Positions 35,126 to 44,621 are shown, counted from the stretch's first letter. The stretch: 64,000 nt of DNA from Pseudaminobacter sp047739745 (GCF_047739745.1 NZ_JBLLVA010000005.1:124001-188000), one strand, 5' to 3'. Notes: generated from the sequence alone by a model not told the origin. Program-made: numbers and translations.

Positions 35126-35436
35126 ACTTCAAGCTCTAGCGTGAATGCCATTCGGCGTTCCTATCCAACGCAGGACGGTGGACACCCCGGTGGATTCTAT
35201 CGGTGCTTGCTGCAGGAGACCTATACGCCTTGCGAAAGGACCGACACTCGAAAAATAGCATTGGCCGCCAGCCTTCTCAAGGTTAGTGACCGTGGATACG
35301 GGTTTTGTCCCTGGTGAGTGCCGTCAACCGTAGGCTGCCGATAATGCCGCTTTGCCAGCCGTGAGTGACCCACCGCCCGATCCAGGAGTTGCGACCTCCT
35401 CGCCCGATGCCGCTCGCGTGCTCAAGAAGCCGCGCC
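35126..35436. other. Gene-free stretch before the P2-type ATPase
   Basis: No convincing gene. The ATPase frame is open back to 35352, but the text before 35484 has no family character. Confidence 0.4.
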
Positions 35437-35450
35437 TTGAGGTCGATCAA
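35437..35450. promoter_or_regulatory. FixK/FNR-type box, TTGAGGTCGATCAA
   Basis: Exact consensus. The centre is only 40.5 bp before the ATG at 35484, so a standard class-II start site would fall almost on the start codon. Confidence 0.6.
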
Positions 35451-35483
35451 TGCCGAAAACGCGCAATTGGGGTACCGAAAGCC

Positions 35484-38036
35484 ATGACGAGAGCTCTCAG
35501 CTCTGAATTGCCCGGCCTCGACGACGCAGAAGCCGATGAGCGGCTGAGATCGGAAGGCTTCAACGAGTTGCCCCGCTCGGGCCATCGAACGCCTCTGGAT
35601 GTTGCACTCGATGTCCTGCGGGAGCCGATGCTCACCCTCTTGCTAGCTGGCGGCGCGATCTATCTCCTGCTCGGCGACCTGCAAGAGGCCCTTATCCTGA
35701 TCGTGTTCGCCGGCATGTCCGTGACGATAACGCTGGTGCAAGAGGCGCGAACCGAGCGCGTCCTCGAGGCGTTGCGCGACTTGACCAGTCCGCGGGCCTT
35801 GGTCATCCGCGAGGGAGAGAAGAAACGTATCGCCGGGCGTGAAGTCGTGCGCGGAGACATTGTCCTGCTGGGCGAAGGGGACCGCGTCCCCGCTGATGCC
35901 CGCCTGCTGGAAAGCCGCAATCTTCTGGCCGACGAATCGCTGCTCACGGGAGAATCGATGCCTGTGCGCAAGATTGCTGCCCACGCCAGCCATACGGCAG
36001 GGGCCCGTCCAGGCGGTGATGGTCTGCCCTATGTTTACGCCGGCTCGCTGGTGGTCAGCGGCAGCGGTCTCGGAGAGGTGATCGCGACCGGTCCCCGCAG
36101 CGAGATCGGGAGGATAGGCCAGTCGCTCCACCAGCTTGAAACCGAACCGCCACGGCTTCGCGCCCAGACGCGCCGCTTGGTGTGGCTCTCGGCCGCCGCG
36201 GGCGGCATCGTCAGCACCATGGCGGTGGTGCTTTACGGACTGCTCCGCGGTGGATGGCTGGATGCTTTCCTGGCCGGAATAACTATCGGAATGTCGATGC
36301 TGCCTGAGGAATTCCCTTTGGTGCTTGCTGTCTTCATGGCGATGGGAGCTTGGCGGATCTCCCAAGCGCGCGTCCTTACCCGCCGGGCTACAGCAATCGA
36401 GACGCTCGGATCAGCGACAGTGTTGTGCACGGACAAGACGGGCACGCTGACCGAAAACCGCATGTCGGTTGCCGCGCTGCGTACCAGAAGCGGGCGTGCC
36501 CTGCACCTGCGGGAGAAACCGCACGAACCCTTTGCGGACGAGTTCCGTGAAATGGTCAAATATGGCCTTTTGGCGAGCGAGCCAGAGCCCTTCGACCCGA
36601 TGGAGAAGGCTTTTCACAATCTTGCGCGCGATCGCATGGCAGGAGCGTCTTTGTCGCCGCACTGGAAACTGGTGCGCACCTATGGGCTCCGGCCGGAGCT
36701 TCTCGCGGTGACAAACGTGTGGGCCCCTCTCGAAGGGAGTTCCGACGTTGTCGGCGCTGCCAAGGGAGCGCCCGAGGCCATCGCCGAACTCTGCCATCTC
36801 GGACCAAAAGAGGTGTCTGGCGTGAAGGAAGCGGCTGAGACCATGGCGGCTGATGGATTGCGGGTGCTGGGCGTGGCGAAAGTCAGCTGTCCGAAAGCCG
36901 CCCTGCCGGAGTCTCCGCGGGATTTAAGCTTCGAGTTCCTCGGCCTCGTCGGCCTTGCCGACCCCGTGCGCCCCAGCGTCCCCGCAGCGGTGCGCCAATG
37001 CCGTTCGGCCGGCATCCGGATCATCATGATCACCGGCGACTACCCGGCAACCGCCATCGCCATCGCTCGTCAGGTGGGCCTCGACGCCGAGGAGGTTCTC
37101 TCTGGGCGTGAACTCGATAATCTCGACTATGCCGATTTGGCACGCCTCCTGCGCAGCACGGGCATATTTGCAAGGACCATGCCTGAGCAGAAGCTGCGCA
37201 TCGTTCAGGCGCTCAAGGCCGACGGCCATATCGTCGCCATGACCGGAGACGGCATCAACGACGCGCCATCGCTAAAGGCAGCCAATATCGGCATTGCCAT
37301 GGGTGGCCGCGGCACGGATGTCGCGCGGGAAGCCTCGTCCCTCGTGCTTCTCGACGACGACTTCGGTTCCATCGTGAAAGCCGTCCGTTTAGGCAGGCGC
37401 ATCTACGACAATCTCCGCAAGGCGATGGGCTTCATCTTTGCCGTCCACGTGCCTATTGCCGGGTTGGCTCTGTTACCACTGATTTTCGGGCTGCCCATTA
37501 TCTTCACTCCGATCCACATTGCCTTTCTGGAGATGATCATCGACCCGGTCTGCTCGTTGGCTTTCGAGGCTGAAACGGAAGAAAAGGACGTGATGGACCG
37601 ACATCCACGGCCCCCGAACGATCGACTGTTTTCGCCGGCCCTGATCGGATGGAGCCTGCTGCAGGGCACGCTGGTCCTCGTGCTCGTCGCCGGCGTCTTC
37701 GTGTCGACGCTGCAGATTGGCATGCCGGAAGACCAAGCGCGCGCAGTCGCCTTCTTGTCCCTGGTGGTTTCGATCGTCAGTCTGATTCTGGTCAACCGAA
37801 CCTTCAGTGCCTCGTTGATCACCGCTTTCCGCAGCCCCAATCCCATGCTGGCCTGGATTGTGCTCGCCGTCGCCGCGATCATGACGCTGAGCCTGTCCAT
37901 TCCCTCGCTGAGCGCGCTGTTCCGTTTCGCGCCCTTACAGTGGGACAACGTAACCTTGGCTGTTGTGACCGGGTTGATCGCACTCGTCATGCTTGAGTTG
38001 CTCAAGCCTGTGTGGAGCGAGCGCCTGCGTTCATAG
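35484..38036 (+). CDS. P2-type cation-transporting ATPase
   Basis: About 850 residues. An N-terminal cation-ATPase domain is followed by the actuator L-T-G-E-S-M-P, helix 4 with M-L-P-E-E-F-P (where calcium pumps have P-E-G-L-P), the phosphorylation motif D-K-T-G-T-L-T, K-G-A-P-E-A, T-G-D-G-I-N-D-A-P and six C-terminal helices. The class moves Ca2+ or other cations out of the cell; the P-E-E-F-P motif makes the ion uncertain. ATG 35484 begins the family-like part. It is the second of three P-type ATPases of different classes in the window. Confidence 0.85.
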   Translation: MTRALSSELPGLDDAEADERLRSEGFNELPRSGHRTPLDVALDVLREPMLTLLLAGGAIYLLLGDLQEALILIVFAGMSVTITLVQEARTERVLEALRDLTSPRALVIREGEKKRIAGREVVRGDIVLLGEGDRVPADARLLESRNLLADESLLTGESMPVRKIAAHASHTAGARPGGDGLPYVYAGSLVVSGSGLGEVIATGPRSEIGRIGQSLHQLETEPPRLRAQTRRLVWLSAAAGGIVSTMAVVLYGLLRGGWLDAFLAGITIGMSMLPEEFPLVLAVFMAMGAWRISQARVLTRRATAIETLGSATVLCTDKTGTLTENRMSVAALRTRSGRALHLREKPHEPFADEFREMVKYGLLASEPEPFDPMEKAFHNLARDRMAGASLSPHWKLVRTYGLRPELLAVTNVWAPLEGSSDVVGAAKGAPEAIAELCHLGPKEVSGVKEAAETMAADGLRVLGVAKVSCPKAALPESPRDLSFEFLGLVGLADPVRPSVPAAVRQCRSAGIRIIMITGDYPATAIAIARQVGLDAEEVLSGRELDNLDYADLARLLRSTGIFARTMPEQKLRIVQALKADGHIVAMTGDGINDAPSLKAANIGIAMGGRGTDVAREASSLVLLDDDFGSIVKAVRLGRRIYDNLRKAMGFIFAVHVPIAGLALLPLIFGLPIIFTPIHIAFLEMIIDPVCSLAFEAETEEKDVMDRHPRPPNDRLFSPALIGWSLLQGTLVLVLVAGVFVSTLQIGMPEDQARAVAFLSLVVSIVSLILVNRTFSASLITAFRSPNPMLAWIVLAVAAIMTLSLSIPSLSALFRFAPLQWDNVTLAVVTGLIALVMLELLKPVWSERLRS

Positions 38037-38085
38037 AATCCGGCACCTCACCAGAATCGGTCAGGGGCTTCGATTCCCATCCGAT

Positions 38086-38099
38086 TTGACGCGGATCAA
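38086..38099. promoter_or_regulatory. FixK/FNR-type box, TTGACGCGGATCAA
   Basis: Exact consensus. The centre is 75.5 bp upstream of the BON-protein ATG. Confidence 0.75.
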
Positions 38100-38167
38100 G
38101 GACCATGACAGCTGTCCCGTCGATGCTATCTACAGGCGGGCGGAGTCGAGCAGTGAGGTAAGCGAGC

Positions 38168-38818
38168 ATGAGCGACATCACGTTGAGACAATACATTATC
38201 GACGAGCTTGAATTCGAGCCGAGTATCGATGCGGCCGACATCGGCGTGGCGGTGGAAAATGGCGTCGCCACCTTGACCGGGCACGTCCCTACCTACGCCC
38301 AAAAGGTGACCGTCGAGAATGTCGTGCGCAGGGTGAAAGGTGTCAAAGGCATCGCGCAGGAAATCGAGGTTCGCCCCTTTGGCACCAACCGAATGGCCGA
38401 CGATGAAATCGCCAAGCGAGCCGTCAACACGATCAGCTGGAACACATCCGTCCCGGACAACGCCGTGCAGGTAAAAGTCCAGAGCGGCTGGGTGACGCTC
38501 AACGGCACGGTCGACTGGCAGTACCAGAAGATGGCAGCCGCGGATGCGGTGCGTGATCTTGCCGGCGTGATTGGCGTATCCAACCAGATCGGGATCAAGC
38601 AGCGCGCCTCCGCTTTCGATGTGAAAAAGCGTATCGAAGATGCGCTGAAGCGCAATGCGGAAACCGAGGCGCAGGCGATCACGGTCGATGTGCTGGATGG
38701 CGGCAAGGTCAGGTTGGAAGGTCGGGTGCATGCCTGGTCCGAGCGCAGAGCGGCAGAGCAGGCGGCATGGTCGGCGCCTGGTGTCAGCACCGTCGAGGAT
38801 CGCATTACCATCGGCTGA
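38168..38818 (+). CDS. Protein with three BON domains
   Basis: 216 residues made of three BON repeats: about 3-70 (G-V-A-T-L-T-G-H-V), 78-145 (G-W-V-T-L-N-G-T-V) and 150-216 (G-K-V-R-L-E-G-R-V). There is no signal peptide, so a cytoplasmic location is expected, unlike the outer-membrane-lipoprotein type. BON domains bind lipids or small ligands and are common in osmotic-stress proteins. An exact FixK box precedes it. Confidence 0.85.
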   Translation: MSDITLRQYIIDELEFEPSIDAADIGVAVENGVATLTGHVPTYAQKVTVENVVRRVKGVKGIAQEIEVRPFGTNRMADDEIAKRAVNTISWNTSVPDNAVQVKVQSGWVTLNGTVDWQYQKMAAADAVRDLAGVIGVSNQIGIKQRASAFDVKKRIEDALKRNAETEAQAITVDVLDGGKVRLEGRVHAWSERRAAEQAAWSAPGVSTVEDRITIG

Positions 38819-38986
38819 TGATTGTCCGCAGAAACTCGACAGGTTCGGGAGGTGGAACGGTCAGCTGTCCACCTCTCGTTGCTTTGGTACCACTTCTTGT
38901 GCCGTCACGCGGTCGGCGACACTGGAGAATGGCTTTTTGCACAAGCGAAGACTGTCTAATGTGACATCATTACTTGGAGAATTGCC

Positions 38987-39580
38987 ATGCCGCGTCGCAT
39001 TCTTGTCATTGTGGGTCATCCCGACAGCAATCCGAAGCGCCTGTGCCGAGCACTCGCCGACAGCTATGCGGAGGGCGCTCGCTCGGCCGGGCACGAAGTT
39101 CGCCAGATCGACATCGCAAAGCTCGACATTCCGCTGCTGCGCTCGGTGGAAGAATTCCAGCATGGCATGATCCCGCCCGACTTGCGGGATGCCGCCGAGG
39201 CAATCAAGCGGGCCGAGCACATCGTCTTCGTCTTCCCGCTATGGCTCGGCACCATGCCGGCGCTGCTCAAGGCCTTCCTGGAGCAGATAATGCGCCCCGG
39301 CCTGGCGTTCGCCTATCCGGAAACGGGCAAGGACGGCTTCGCCAAGACCCTGCTGAAGGGTCGCTCGGCTCGCGTCCTCGTCACCATGGGCATGCCGGCG
39401 CCGATCTACCGGCTCTGGTATCTCGGCCATGGCATTGCCGGCATGCGACGCAACATCCTCAATTTCGTCGGCATCAGCCCTGTGCGGGAAACCCTTTATG
39501 GACTGGTGGAGGCCGTCAGCGACGCAAGGCGGAAGAAATGGATTGCGGCCGTGCGTACCCTTGGAGAGCGGGCGGGCTGA
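38987..39580 (+). CDS. NAD(P)H-dependent oxidoreductase, flavodoxin-like fold
   Basis: The 197-residue protein belongs to the NAD(P)H:quinone reductase/KefF-type flavodoxin fold: I-L-V-I-V-G-H-P-D-S-N-P at the FMN-phosphate loop, F-V-F-P-L-W-L-G-T-M-P-A-L-L-K near residue 85 and a G-M-P-A-P loop. It reduces quinones or similar acceptors with two electrons. It starts after a 168-base gap with no exact FixK box and may still be cotranscribed with the BON gene. Confidence 0.85.
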   Translation: MPRRILVIVGHPDSNPKRLCRALADSYAEGARSAGHEVRQIDIAKLDIPLLRSVEEFQHGMIPPDLRDAAEAIKRAEHIVFVFPLWLGTMPALLKAFLEQIMRPGLAFAYPETGKDGFAKTLLKGRSARVLVTMGMPAPIYRLWYLGHGIAGMRRNILNFVGISPVRETLYGLVEAVSDARRKKWIAAVRTLGERAG

Positions 39581-39815
39581 TCCGGCGGGATCCGGAACGA
39601 TCACGACAGCGTCCGGGCGATCACCTTGTCATCCCGGCGCTAATGGTGCCCTGCGCGAAATCGTAGCTGCATCGCGACTTGCTAGTGGTATCTCATCTGG
39701 TCATGCCGGGCAGCGCCGAGGTTGGACGCTTTGATCCCCGGTCAAGAATGGGACTCTGCGTGGACAGCGCGAAGTCTTACGTCGGCTCCGTTGCAATCGC
39801 ATCGATCCTTAGACT
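39581..39815. other. Short gene-free stretch with near-box
   Basis: No gene seen. TTGATCCCCGGTCAA at 39731-39745 resembles a FixK box but has seven spacer bases, so it is not annotated as one. Confidence 0.4.
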
Positions 39816-40640
39816 TCAGTTGGCGATCAAGCGGTTGATTGAACTGTCCTGTAGCAGTGAGCGTGTTACCCCACCAAACGCCCATTCGCGCAACCGACTG
39901 TGGCCATAGCCGCCTGAGACGATCAGGTCTGCACCGGTTTCCACGGTTACCTGCAACAGCGCTTCGGCAATATTGGCCCCTCCGGCCTCCAGCATTTGCG
40001 AACGTGCCTTGACCCCGTGCTTCATCAGGAAACGCACAACGTCAGCGGCGCTTTCCCTCGTTTGCGCTCGATCACTTTCCTCAATCGACGCGACCAGGAC
40101 CTGGCGCGCGTTGGTCAGAAACGGCATCGCATCGACGACCGCGCGCCGCGCCTCGCGCGAATCCTTCCATGCGACAAGGACGTTTTCCGCGGTCAGCGGC
40201 CGATAGCCATCTGAGGCGAAGAGGACCGGCCGGCCGGCCGAAAGAATAAGCTCACCCGGATCTATCGTGCGTAGGCGATCTTTCGGTGAATGGCCGACGG
40301 GACCGACGACCAGCAAGTCAGCAGCGCGGGCATAGAGGGCAAGAAACCGTGTCGGCTCGCCAACCGTGCCCCGCCATGACGCGCGGTTACTGTCTTGCGT
40401 GAGATCATGGAACTCGGATTTCAGAGTTTTCAGTCGCTCTTCGATTTGTTCGACTTGGTTGCGCATTGCCTCTGCTGAAATGCTTCCATCGCCGTCCGCC
40501 GGTCTCACCAGGAATGGTTCGGCCGCAGCAAATGCGATCAGATCAGCTTCGAGGTTCTGGGCAAGCTCCCAGGCAAAAGTTAACCGTGGCGTTGCCGGTG
40601 CATCGATATCGAGTTGAACCATGATTGTGTTGTAGATCAT
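39816..40640 (-). CDS. Tandem-domain universal stress protein
   Basis: About 274 residues from the ATG at 40640, preceded by GAGGCCAAG; an upstream ATG at 40679 is less likely. There are two UspA-like domains. The C-terminal one ends with S-G-G-Y-G-H-S-R-L-R-E-W-A-F-G-G-V-T, the usual USP ATP-loop region. It closely parallels the USPs at 26802 and 41525 in length and ending. The FixK box is 61.5 bp upstream. It probably acts as a cytoplasmic stress switch. Confidence 0.85.
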   Translation of the reverse strand: MIYNTIMVQLDIDAPATPRLTFAWELAQNLEADLIAFAAAEPFLVRPADGDGSISAEAMRNQVEQIEERLKTLKSEFHDLTQDSNRASWRGTVGEPTRFLALYARAADLLVVGPVGHSPKDRLRTIDPGELILSAGRPVLFASDGYRPLTAENVLVAWKDSREARRAVVDAMPFLTNARQVLVASIEESDRAQTRESAADVVRFLMKHGVKARSQMLEAGGANIAEALLQVTVETGADLIVSGGYGHSRLREWAFGGVTRSLLQDSSINRLIAN

Positions 40641-40694
40641 CGTCTTGGCCTCTGTTCGGTTCATTATGCTCATCACCAAATGGCGGCAGTGGCC

Positions 40695-40708
40695 TTGATG
40701 TCGGTCAA
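40695..40708. promoter_or_regulatory. FixK/FNR-type box, TTGATGTCGGTCAA
   Basis: Exact consensus. The centre is 61.5 bp upstream of the USP ATG at 40640 (minus strand). Confidence 0.75.
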
Positions 40709-40983
40709 ATTATACCCAACTGACGGGGTCAGGGATGTTGTCTCCCTATGATCGTCATGTGACAACAGAGCGTCCGGGTCGTCCGCCTTCGCGCCCTGGA
40801 TATACCCGTGGTCCTATCCGGATCAGCTACACCTGGGTCCTAACATGGCATCCAGAATAGGAGCTGCGTCTTGGCATTGCCTTGGGCCATCCTTGCCATT
40901 GCGCCGCGGGAACCGGAAGTTGCTGTCGCCAAAGTGATCGTCTCCATTCATCTCCCACAATCGATGGCATCCGTGCGGCTGCC

Positions 40984-40997
40984 TTGCGATAGATCAA
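40984..40997. promoter_or_regulatory. Probable FixK/FNR-type box with one mismatch, TTGCGATAGATCAA
   Basis: One mismatch from consensus. The centre is 62.5 bp upstream of the cytochrome c ATG at 41053. Confidence 0.55.
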
Positions 40998-41052
40998 GGC
41001 GCAGCGATGCCATTCATTGGAAAAGGGGGCCGTCTACCGTGGGACATGATGC

Positions 41053-41370
41053 ATGTGCAAATTCCTCGTGGCCGCCATCGCCGTTCTTTTCGCCGGTTCT
41101 GCGAGCGCTGACGACGGCCGTCAGCGCTCCTACGGCGAGATGTCGGTCAAGCAGAACTGCTCTCGGTGCCACGCCGTGGCATTGACCGACGAGAGTGCAC
41201 ATCCGGAGGCGCCGGCCTTCCGCAACCTCTCGCAACGTTACCCGATAGAGGCGCTCGCAGAAGCATTGGCCGAAGGTATCTCGGTAGGCCATCCGGACAT
41301 GCCCGAATTCAGGGCCGAACCGGAAGAAATCGGTGCGATCATTGCCTATATCGAAAGCCTTCAGAGATGA
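41053..41370 (+). CDS. Small periplasmic cytochrome c
   Basis: 105 residues. A signal peptide (1-19, ending S-A-S-A) precedes a single C-S-R-C-H haem site near residue 36 and a C-terminal methionine in H-P-D-M-P-E-F as the likely sixth ligand. This is a standard class-I mono-haem cytochrome of the c-553 kind. It should shuttle electrons in the periplasm, possibly to a high-affinity oxidase encoded elsewhere. Confidence 0.85.
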   Translation: MCKFLVAAIAVLFAGSASADDGRQRSYGEMSVKQNCSRCHAVALTDESAHPEAPAFRNLSQRYPIEALAEALAEGISVGHPDMPEFRAEPEEIGAIIAYIESLQR

Positions 41371-41423
41371 CGGAGGACGACGCGGCGTAGCCCCGCGATC
41401 GTTCAATTCCTTGGCCATACGGT

Positions 41424-41437
41424 TTGAGGGAGATCAA
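41424..41437. promoter_or_regulatory. FixK/FNR-type box, TTGAGGGAGATCAA
   Basis: Exact consensus. The centre is 94.5 bp upstream of the TTG start at 41525. Confidence 0.7.
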
Positions 41438-41524
41438 GGCAGCCACCCAGCCGATCATGATATAAAATGAGATGACGGCTGCCGGGTCAGCCGGACTCTC
41501 GTGCTCCTCAGAGGAGAGACACCT

Positions 41525-42361
41525 TTGAAACTCCAGGCCTTCGTTCCCTTCGCCACCTATCCAGAAGCAAACGCGGACGCGCTCGCCGCCCATGCGGCCG
41601 CTGTGGCGGCCGGGATCGGCGCGGTCATCCGGGCGGTGGCCATCAATGCCGACATCCCCGATGTGTCCAATGCGCTTTCCAAACTGTTGCTCGACACGCC
41701 GGAACTGATCCGGCAAGCCGAAGCGGCGAGCCGCCAACAGGGCCAGCATCTGCTTGCGCTCGTCAAGGAGAAGTCGGGCTTGGCCGGTGTCGACCTCACG
41801 ATTGCTGTCGTCAACGCCCCGATTGCGGCGCTGGGAGAGGCCGCGGCGCTGCAAGCCCGCTATAGCGACCTCAGCCTGGTCGGCTGGGAGGCCGGCAACA
41901 CGACCTCGCGCGCAATCGCCGAAGCCGTCGTCTTCGGTTCGGGAAGGCCGGCAATCCTGTTGCCGGAGCTATGGGAGCCTTCGCCTTTCGATCATCTCGC
42001 CATCGCTTGGGACGGCAGCCGTGTCGCCGCGCGTGCGGTCGCCGACGCCCGGCTGTTCCTAGAGCGTGCGGCGCGCATATCCGTCCTCACCGTCGTTGAT
42101 GAGAAACCGCTGAAGGAGAAGGCGGCCGGCGAGCGGCTCGCCACCGCCTTGCGCGAGCGGGGGCTGAACGCCGAAGGCGCGGAGATCATGGCGCAGGATT
42201 GCCCCATCGCCGAGACGCTGCAGCAGACGGCCATCGAGAAGGGCGGCCAGCTGCTCGTCATGGGCGGCTACGGGCATTCGCGCCTGCGCGATTTCATCCT
42301 TGGCGGCGCGACGCAGGGCGTGCTCTCCGACCTGTTGATGCCAGTCCTTCTGTCGCACTGA
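41525..42361 (+). CDS. Tandem-domain universal stress protein
   Basis: About 278 residues. The start is taken as TTG 41525, because a clear GAGGAGAG lies 7 bases upstream; GTG 41501 is possible. There are two UspA-like domains, the second with I-A-W-D-G-S-R-V-A-A-R-A and the ending M-G-G-Y-G-H-S-R-L-R-D-F-I-L-G-G-A-T. The first half is diverged. It is the third of four USP genes, transcribed opposite to the USP at 39816. Confidence 0.85.
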   Translation: MKLQAFVPFATYPEANADALAAHAAAVAAGIGAVIRAVAINADIPDVSNALSKLLLDTPELIRQAEAASRQQGQHLLALVKEKSGLAGVDLTIAVVNAPIAALGEAAALQARYSDLSLVGWEAGNTTSRAIAEAVVFGSGRPAILLPELWEPSPFDHLAIAWDGSRVAARAVADARLFLERAARISVLTVVDEKPLKEKAAGERLATALRERGLNAEGAEIMAQDCPIAETLQQTAIEKGGQLLVMGGYGHSRLRDFILGGATQGVLSDLLMPVLLSH

Positions 42362-42450
42362 CACTTGGCAAAAGATACGCGTGGCTGCGGCGTCAAGGTC
42401 GGGCCTGCTGTGCCGAAGCAGGACTACACAGGGCCCGATCGCAACGTTTT

Positions 42451-42837
42451 TCAGGGCTTCTCGACGCGCGCGACCTGATAGGTATGCATCCTGCCCTGGC
42501 GGCCTAGCGAGACATATTCGCCGGTGACGAAGCGTTCCTCGCCGAGGCGGAAGCCGATCTCGTCGTCGCGCTCGCCATCCTCGTAGTCGAAATACCATTG
42601 GCCGCCGGGCTTGCGCCGCAGCCGTCCGATGCGCTCGTCCTCGCCAATGCCGAACCGGCGCACGCGGCAGCGGGCCTGCTGGGTCTTCCACTCGGCGGCG
42701 TCTATGCGGCCATCGGCATCCAGGGGCACGAGCAGGTCATAGCCTTCATCCCTGCTGCCGGCCGGATTGTCCCGCTCACGTGCCAGCAACAGCCTGACAT
42801 GCCGGAAACCGGGGCTCAGTTCGCTTGCCGATGCCAT
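42451..42837 (-). CDS. Conserved hypothetical protein of 128 residues
   Basis: Soluble protein with a mixed charged sequence: F-R-H-V-R-L-L-L-A-R-E, then G-Y-D-L-L-V-P-L-D-A-D-G-R-I-D and D-D-E-I-G-F-R-L-G-E-E-R-F-V-T-G-E-Y-V-S-L. It has no signal, helix bundle or metal motif. I recall similar proteins in rhizobia without known function. An exact FixK box about 107 bp upstream supports low-oxygen expression. Confidence 0.65.
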   Translation of the reverse strand: MASASELSPGFRHVRLLLARERDNPAGSRDEGYDLLVPLDADGRIDAAEWKTQQARCRVRRFGIGEDERIGRLRRKPGGQWYFDYEDGERDDEIGFRLGEERFVTGEYVSLGRQGRMHTYQVARVEKP

Positions 42838-42937
42838 GTTGACCTCTCTCCTGACCCACGGCCGACCCGAAACCGAGCGAGTCGTGCCGACGATGCCTAT
42901 TCTGGTTCGAGGCTATACCAGGACGTCCGGCAATGAT

Positions 42938-42951
42938 TTGATCGGGGTCAA
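42938..42951. promoter_or_regulatory. FixK/FNR-type box, TTGATCGGGGTCAA
   Basis: Exact consensus. The centre is 107.5 bp upstream of the hypothetical gene start at 42837 (minus strand). Confidence 0.7.
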
Positions 42952-43047
42952 CAAGCGGATACTCGGACATGAAGAGCTGGGCTGCAGGCTGGACCTGCAG
43001 CTGGCCGTTCGTTGACATGGTCTCGCCGAGCCCGCTCGGGGCAAACC

Positions 43048-43494
43048 CTATCTGATCACCAGCACGGGAAGCGTCGTGCTCGCAAGCACTTCCGCCGTCT
43101 GGCTGCCGAGCAGCATCCTCTGTATGCCCCGCCGACCATGCGACGACATCACGATAAGGTCGCAGCCCTTCAGCCTTGCTACCCGGACGATGGCTTCTGC
43201 AGGAAATTCGTCCACGTCATGTATCAGTTCTACGGTCGCCCCGTGACGCGAGGCAGCTTGCTCGATGCTCTGATAGCGTTCCTTCATGGCATCGTCGATC
43301 TGCTGATCGTAGCGGGCGACGGGATCGTGGATGCCTCCTTCCACCGCCGCCTGCGCTGCGGCCGGCTGCAAGGGTTCGGTGACGCTGAGAACGGTTGCCT
43401 TGGAGCCAAGCTTTGCGGCGAGCGCCAGTCCCTGGTCGACTCCCTTTTGAGCTAGCTCCGAGCCATCGGTTGCAATCAATACATGCTTGTACAT
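43048..43494 (-). CDS. Single-domain universal stress protein (UspA type)
   Basis: The 148-residue protein is a canonical UspA: V-L-I-A-T-D-G-S-E-L-A near the start, and I-V-M-S-S-H-G-R-R-G-I-Q-R-M-L-L-G-S-Q-T-A-E-V-L at the end, which is the full ATP-binding G-x2-G-x9-G-S pattern. It is thus likely to bind ATP, unlike the degenerate tandem USPs nearby. Its box is at 43644, about 156 bp upstream. Confidence 0.9.
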   Translation of the reverse strand: MYKHVLIATDGSELAQKGVDQGLALAAKLGSKATVLSVTEPLQPAAAQAAVEGGIHDPVARYDQQIDDAMKERYQSIEQAASRHGATVELIHDVDEFPAEAIVRVARLKGCDLIVMSSHGRRGIQRMLLGSQTAEVLASTTLPVLVIR

Positions 43495-43643
43495 CGTTTT
43501 CTCCTGCTGACGGGATTGTGTCTGATACTATCTGCTTTGCACCACAACGGAAGCGCGGGACACGCGGCCGGAGGAGCGGATACCAGTTGCCTTTTGCCTG
43601 CGAGATCATCGATCCGGTTTGAGCGAAACCTATCGGTCCCGCT

Positions 43644-43657
43644 TTGATTCGCATCAA
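43644..43657. promoter_or_regulatory. FixK/FNR-type box, TTGATTCGCATCAA
   Basis: Exact consensus. The centre is 156.5 bp from the UspA start, which is longer than at most other boxes. Confidence 0.65.
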
Positions 43658-43901
43658 TGAGGTGAAACAGCAGGGGCCGTCCTCCGGGCGCGGTGACCCC
43701 TGGGGCAGCCCCAAGGCACAGGGCGGAGGCGACGGCTCGATCGCCGCAGTGGCAACTCCAATGGCCGACGTTATGCTCGGTTCTTGGAGGTAGCGTTATG
43801 CGCAAGTTGCAATCAACACATCATGACAGAACGCTCTGCGTGTCCCAGAACCATCACCGGTGGAGCACGAGTGTAAAAAGAACCGGAAACGAGCATTCGC
43901 G

Positions 43902-44621
43902 TCATCGAGAATGTGATGGCGCATCTCGGTCCCCCGCACCGGAGGTGTCGGAGGCCAGCCGGAGATGAGTGATCACCTGCTTGACACCCGACGTGTTCTC
44001 CGCGGCCACTCGGATAGCCGCCCGCACACGTTCGCTCGCCACGCTTCCGGTCAATTCTACGACGCCATCACATACTGAGACGTCAACCACCGGCCGAGGC
44101 GACCACCTCTTGCCACTGATTTCCCGCAGGATCTCTCGGCGGATGGTGATGTCTTCGGCCCTCGGACCCTGCACATTGTCGAGGCGGCCGAGGAGGGGGC
44201 GCAGGAAGTCAGCTCGGCTAACCATCCCCATCACTTTTCCGTCTCGGGTGACGGGCAGCCGCTTTACACCTTCGCGGACCATCAGTGCGGTGATGTCATG
44301 TAGCGAAGTATCCGGTGCAACGCTGAAGACCTGCCGGGTCATTACGTCTCCGACCTTACGTCCGCGGCTTTGCGCATATTCCTCTGCCGATTCGTCCGCC
44401 GTAAGCCACAGGTTGATCCAGTTTGCGTGCCTTGGCGCCGTGCCGATCTCCGGTCGACAAAGAAGATCCCGCTCCGTAACAATGCCGACAAGAGCACCGT
44501 CGTTGTCGATGACAGGCAATCCGCTGACGCGATGTTCAAGCATCAAGCGGGCGGCATCGGCAACCAGGGTCTGTGGGGTGACCGTCAAGGTTGCCGTGGT
44601 CATGATGTCTCGGGCTTGCAT
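43902..44621 (-). CDS. CBS-pair protein with C-terminal BON domain
   Basis: About 239 residues from ATG 44621 (after AAAGGAC); ATG 44645 is also in frame. There are two CBS motifs (M-T-T-A-T-L-T-V to G-I-V-T-E-R-D, and V-M-T-R-Q-V-F-S-V to G-M-V-S-R-A-D), then a BON domain at about 150-225 (G-V-V-E-L-T-G-S-V). CBS pairs bind AMP, ATP or other adenosyl ligands and sense energy state. CBS-BON fusions are frequent in rhizobia and in hypoxia regulons. Confidence 0.85.
   Translation of the reverse strand: MQARDIMTTATLTVTPQTLVADAARLMLEHRVSGLPVIDNDGALVGIVTERDLLCRPEIGTAPRHANWINLWLTADESAEEYAQSRGRKVGDVMTRQVFSVAPDTSLHDITALMVREGVKRLPVTRDGKVMGMVSRADFLRPLLGRLDNVQGPRAEDITIRREILREISGKRWSPRPVVDVSVCDGVVELTGSVASERVRAAIRVAAENTSGVKQVITHLRLASDTSGAGDRDAPSHSR

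Noticed and set aside
39731..39745. TTGATCCCCGGTCAA as a FixK box
   Set aside because: It has seven spacer bases instead of six, and no gene starts at the right distance.
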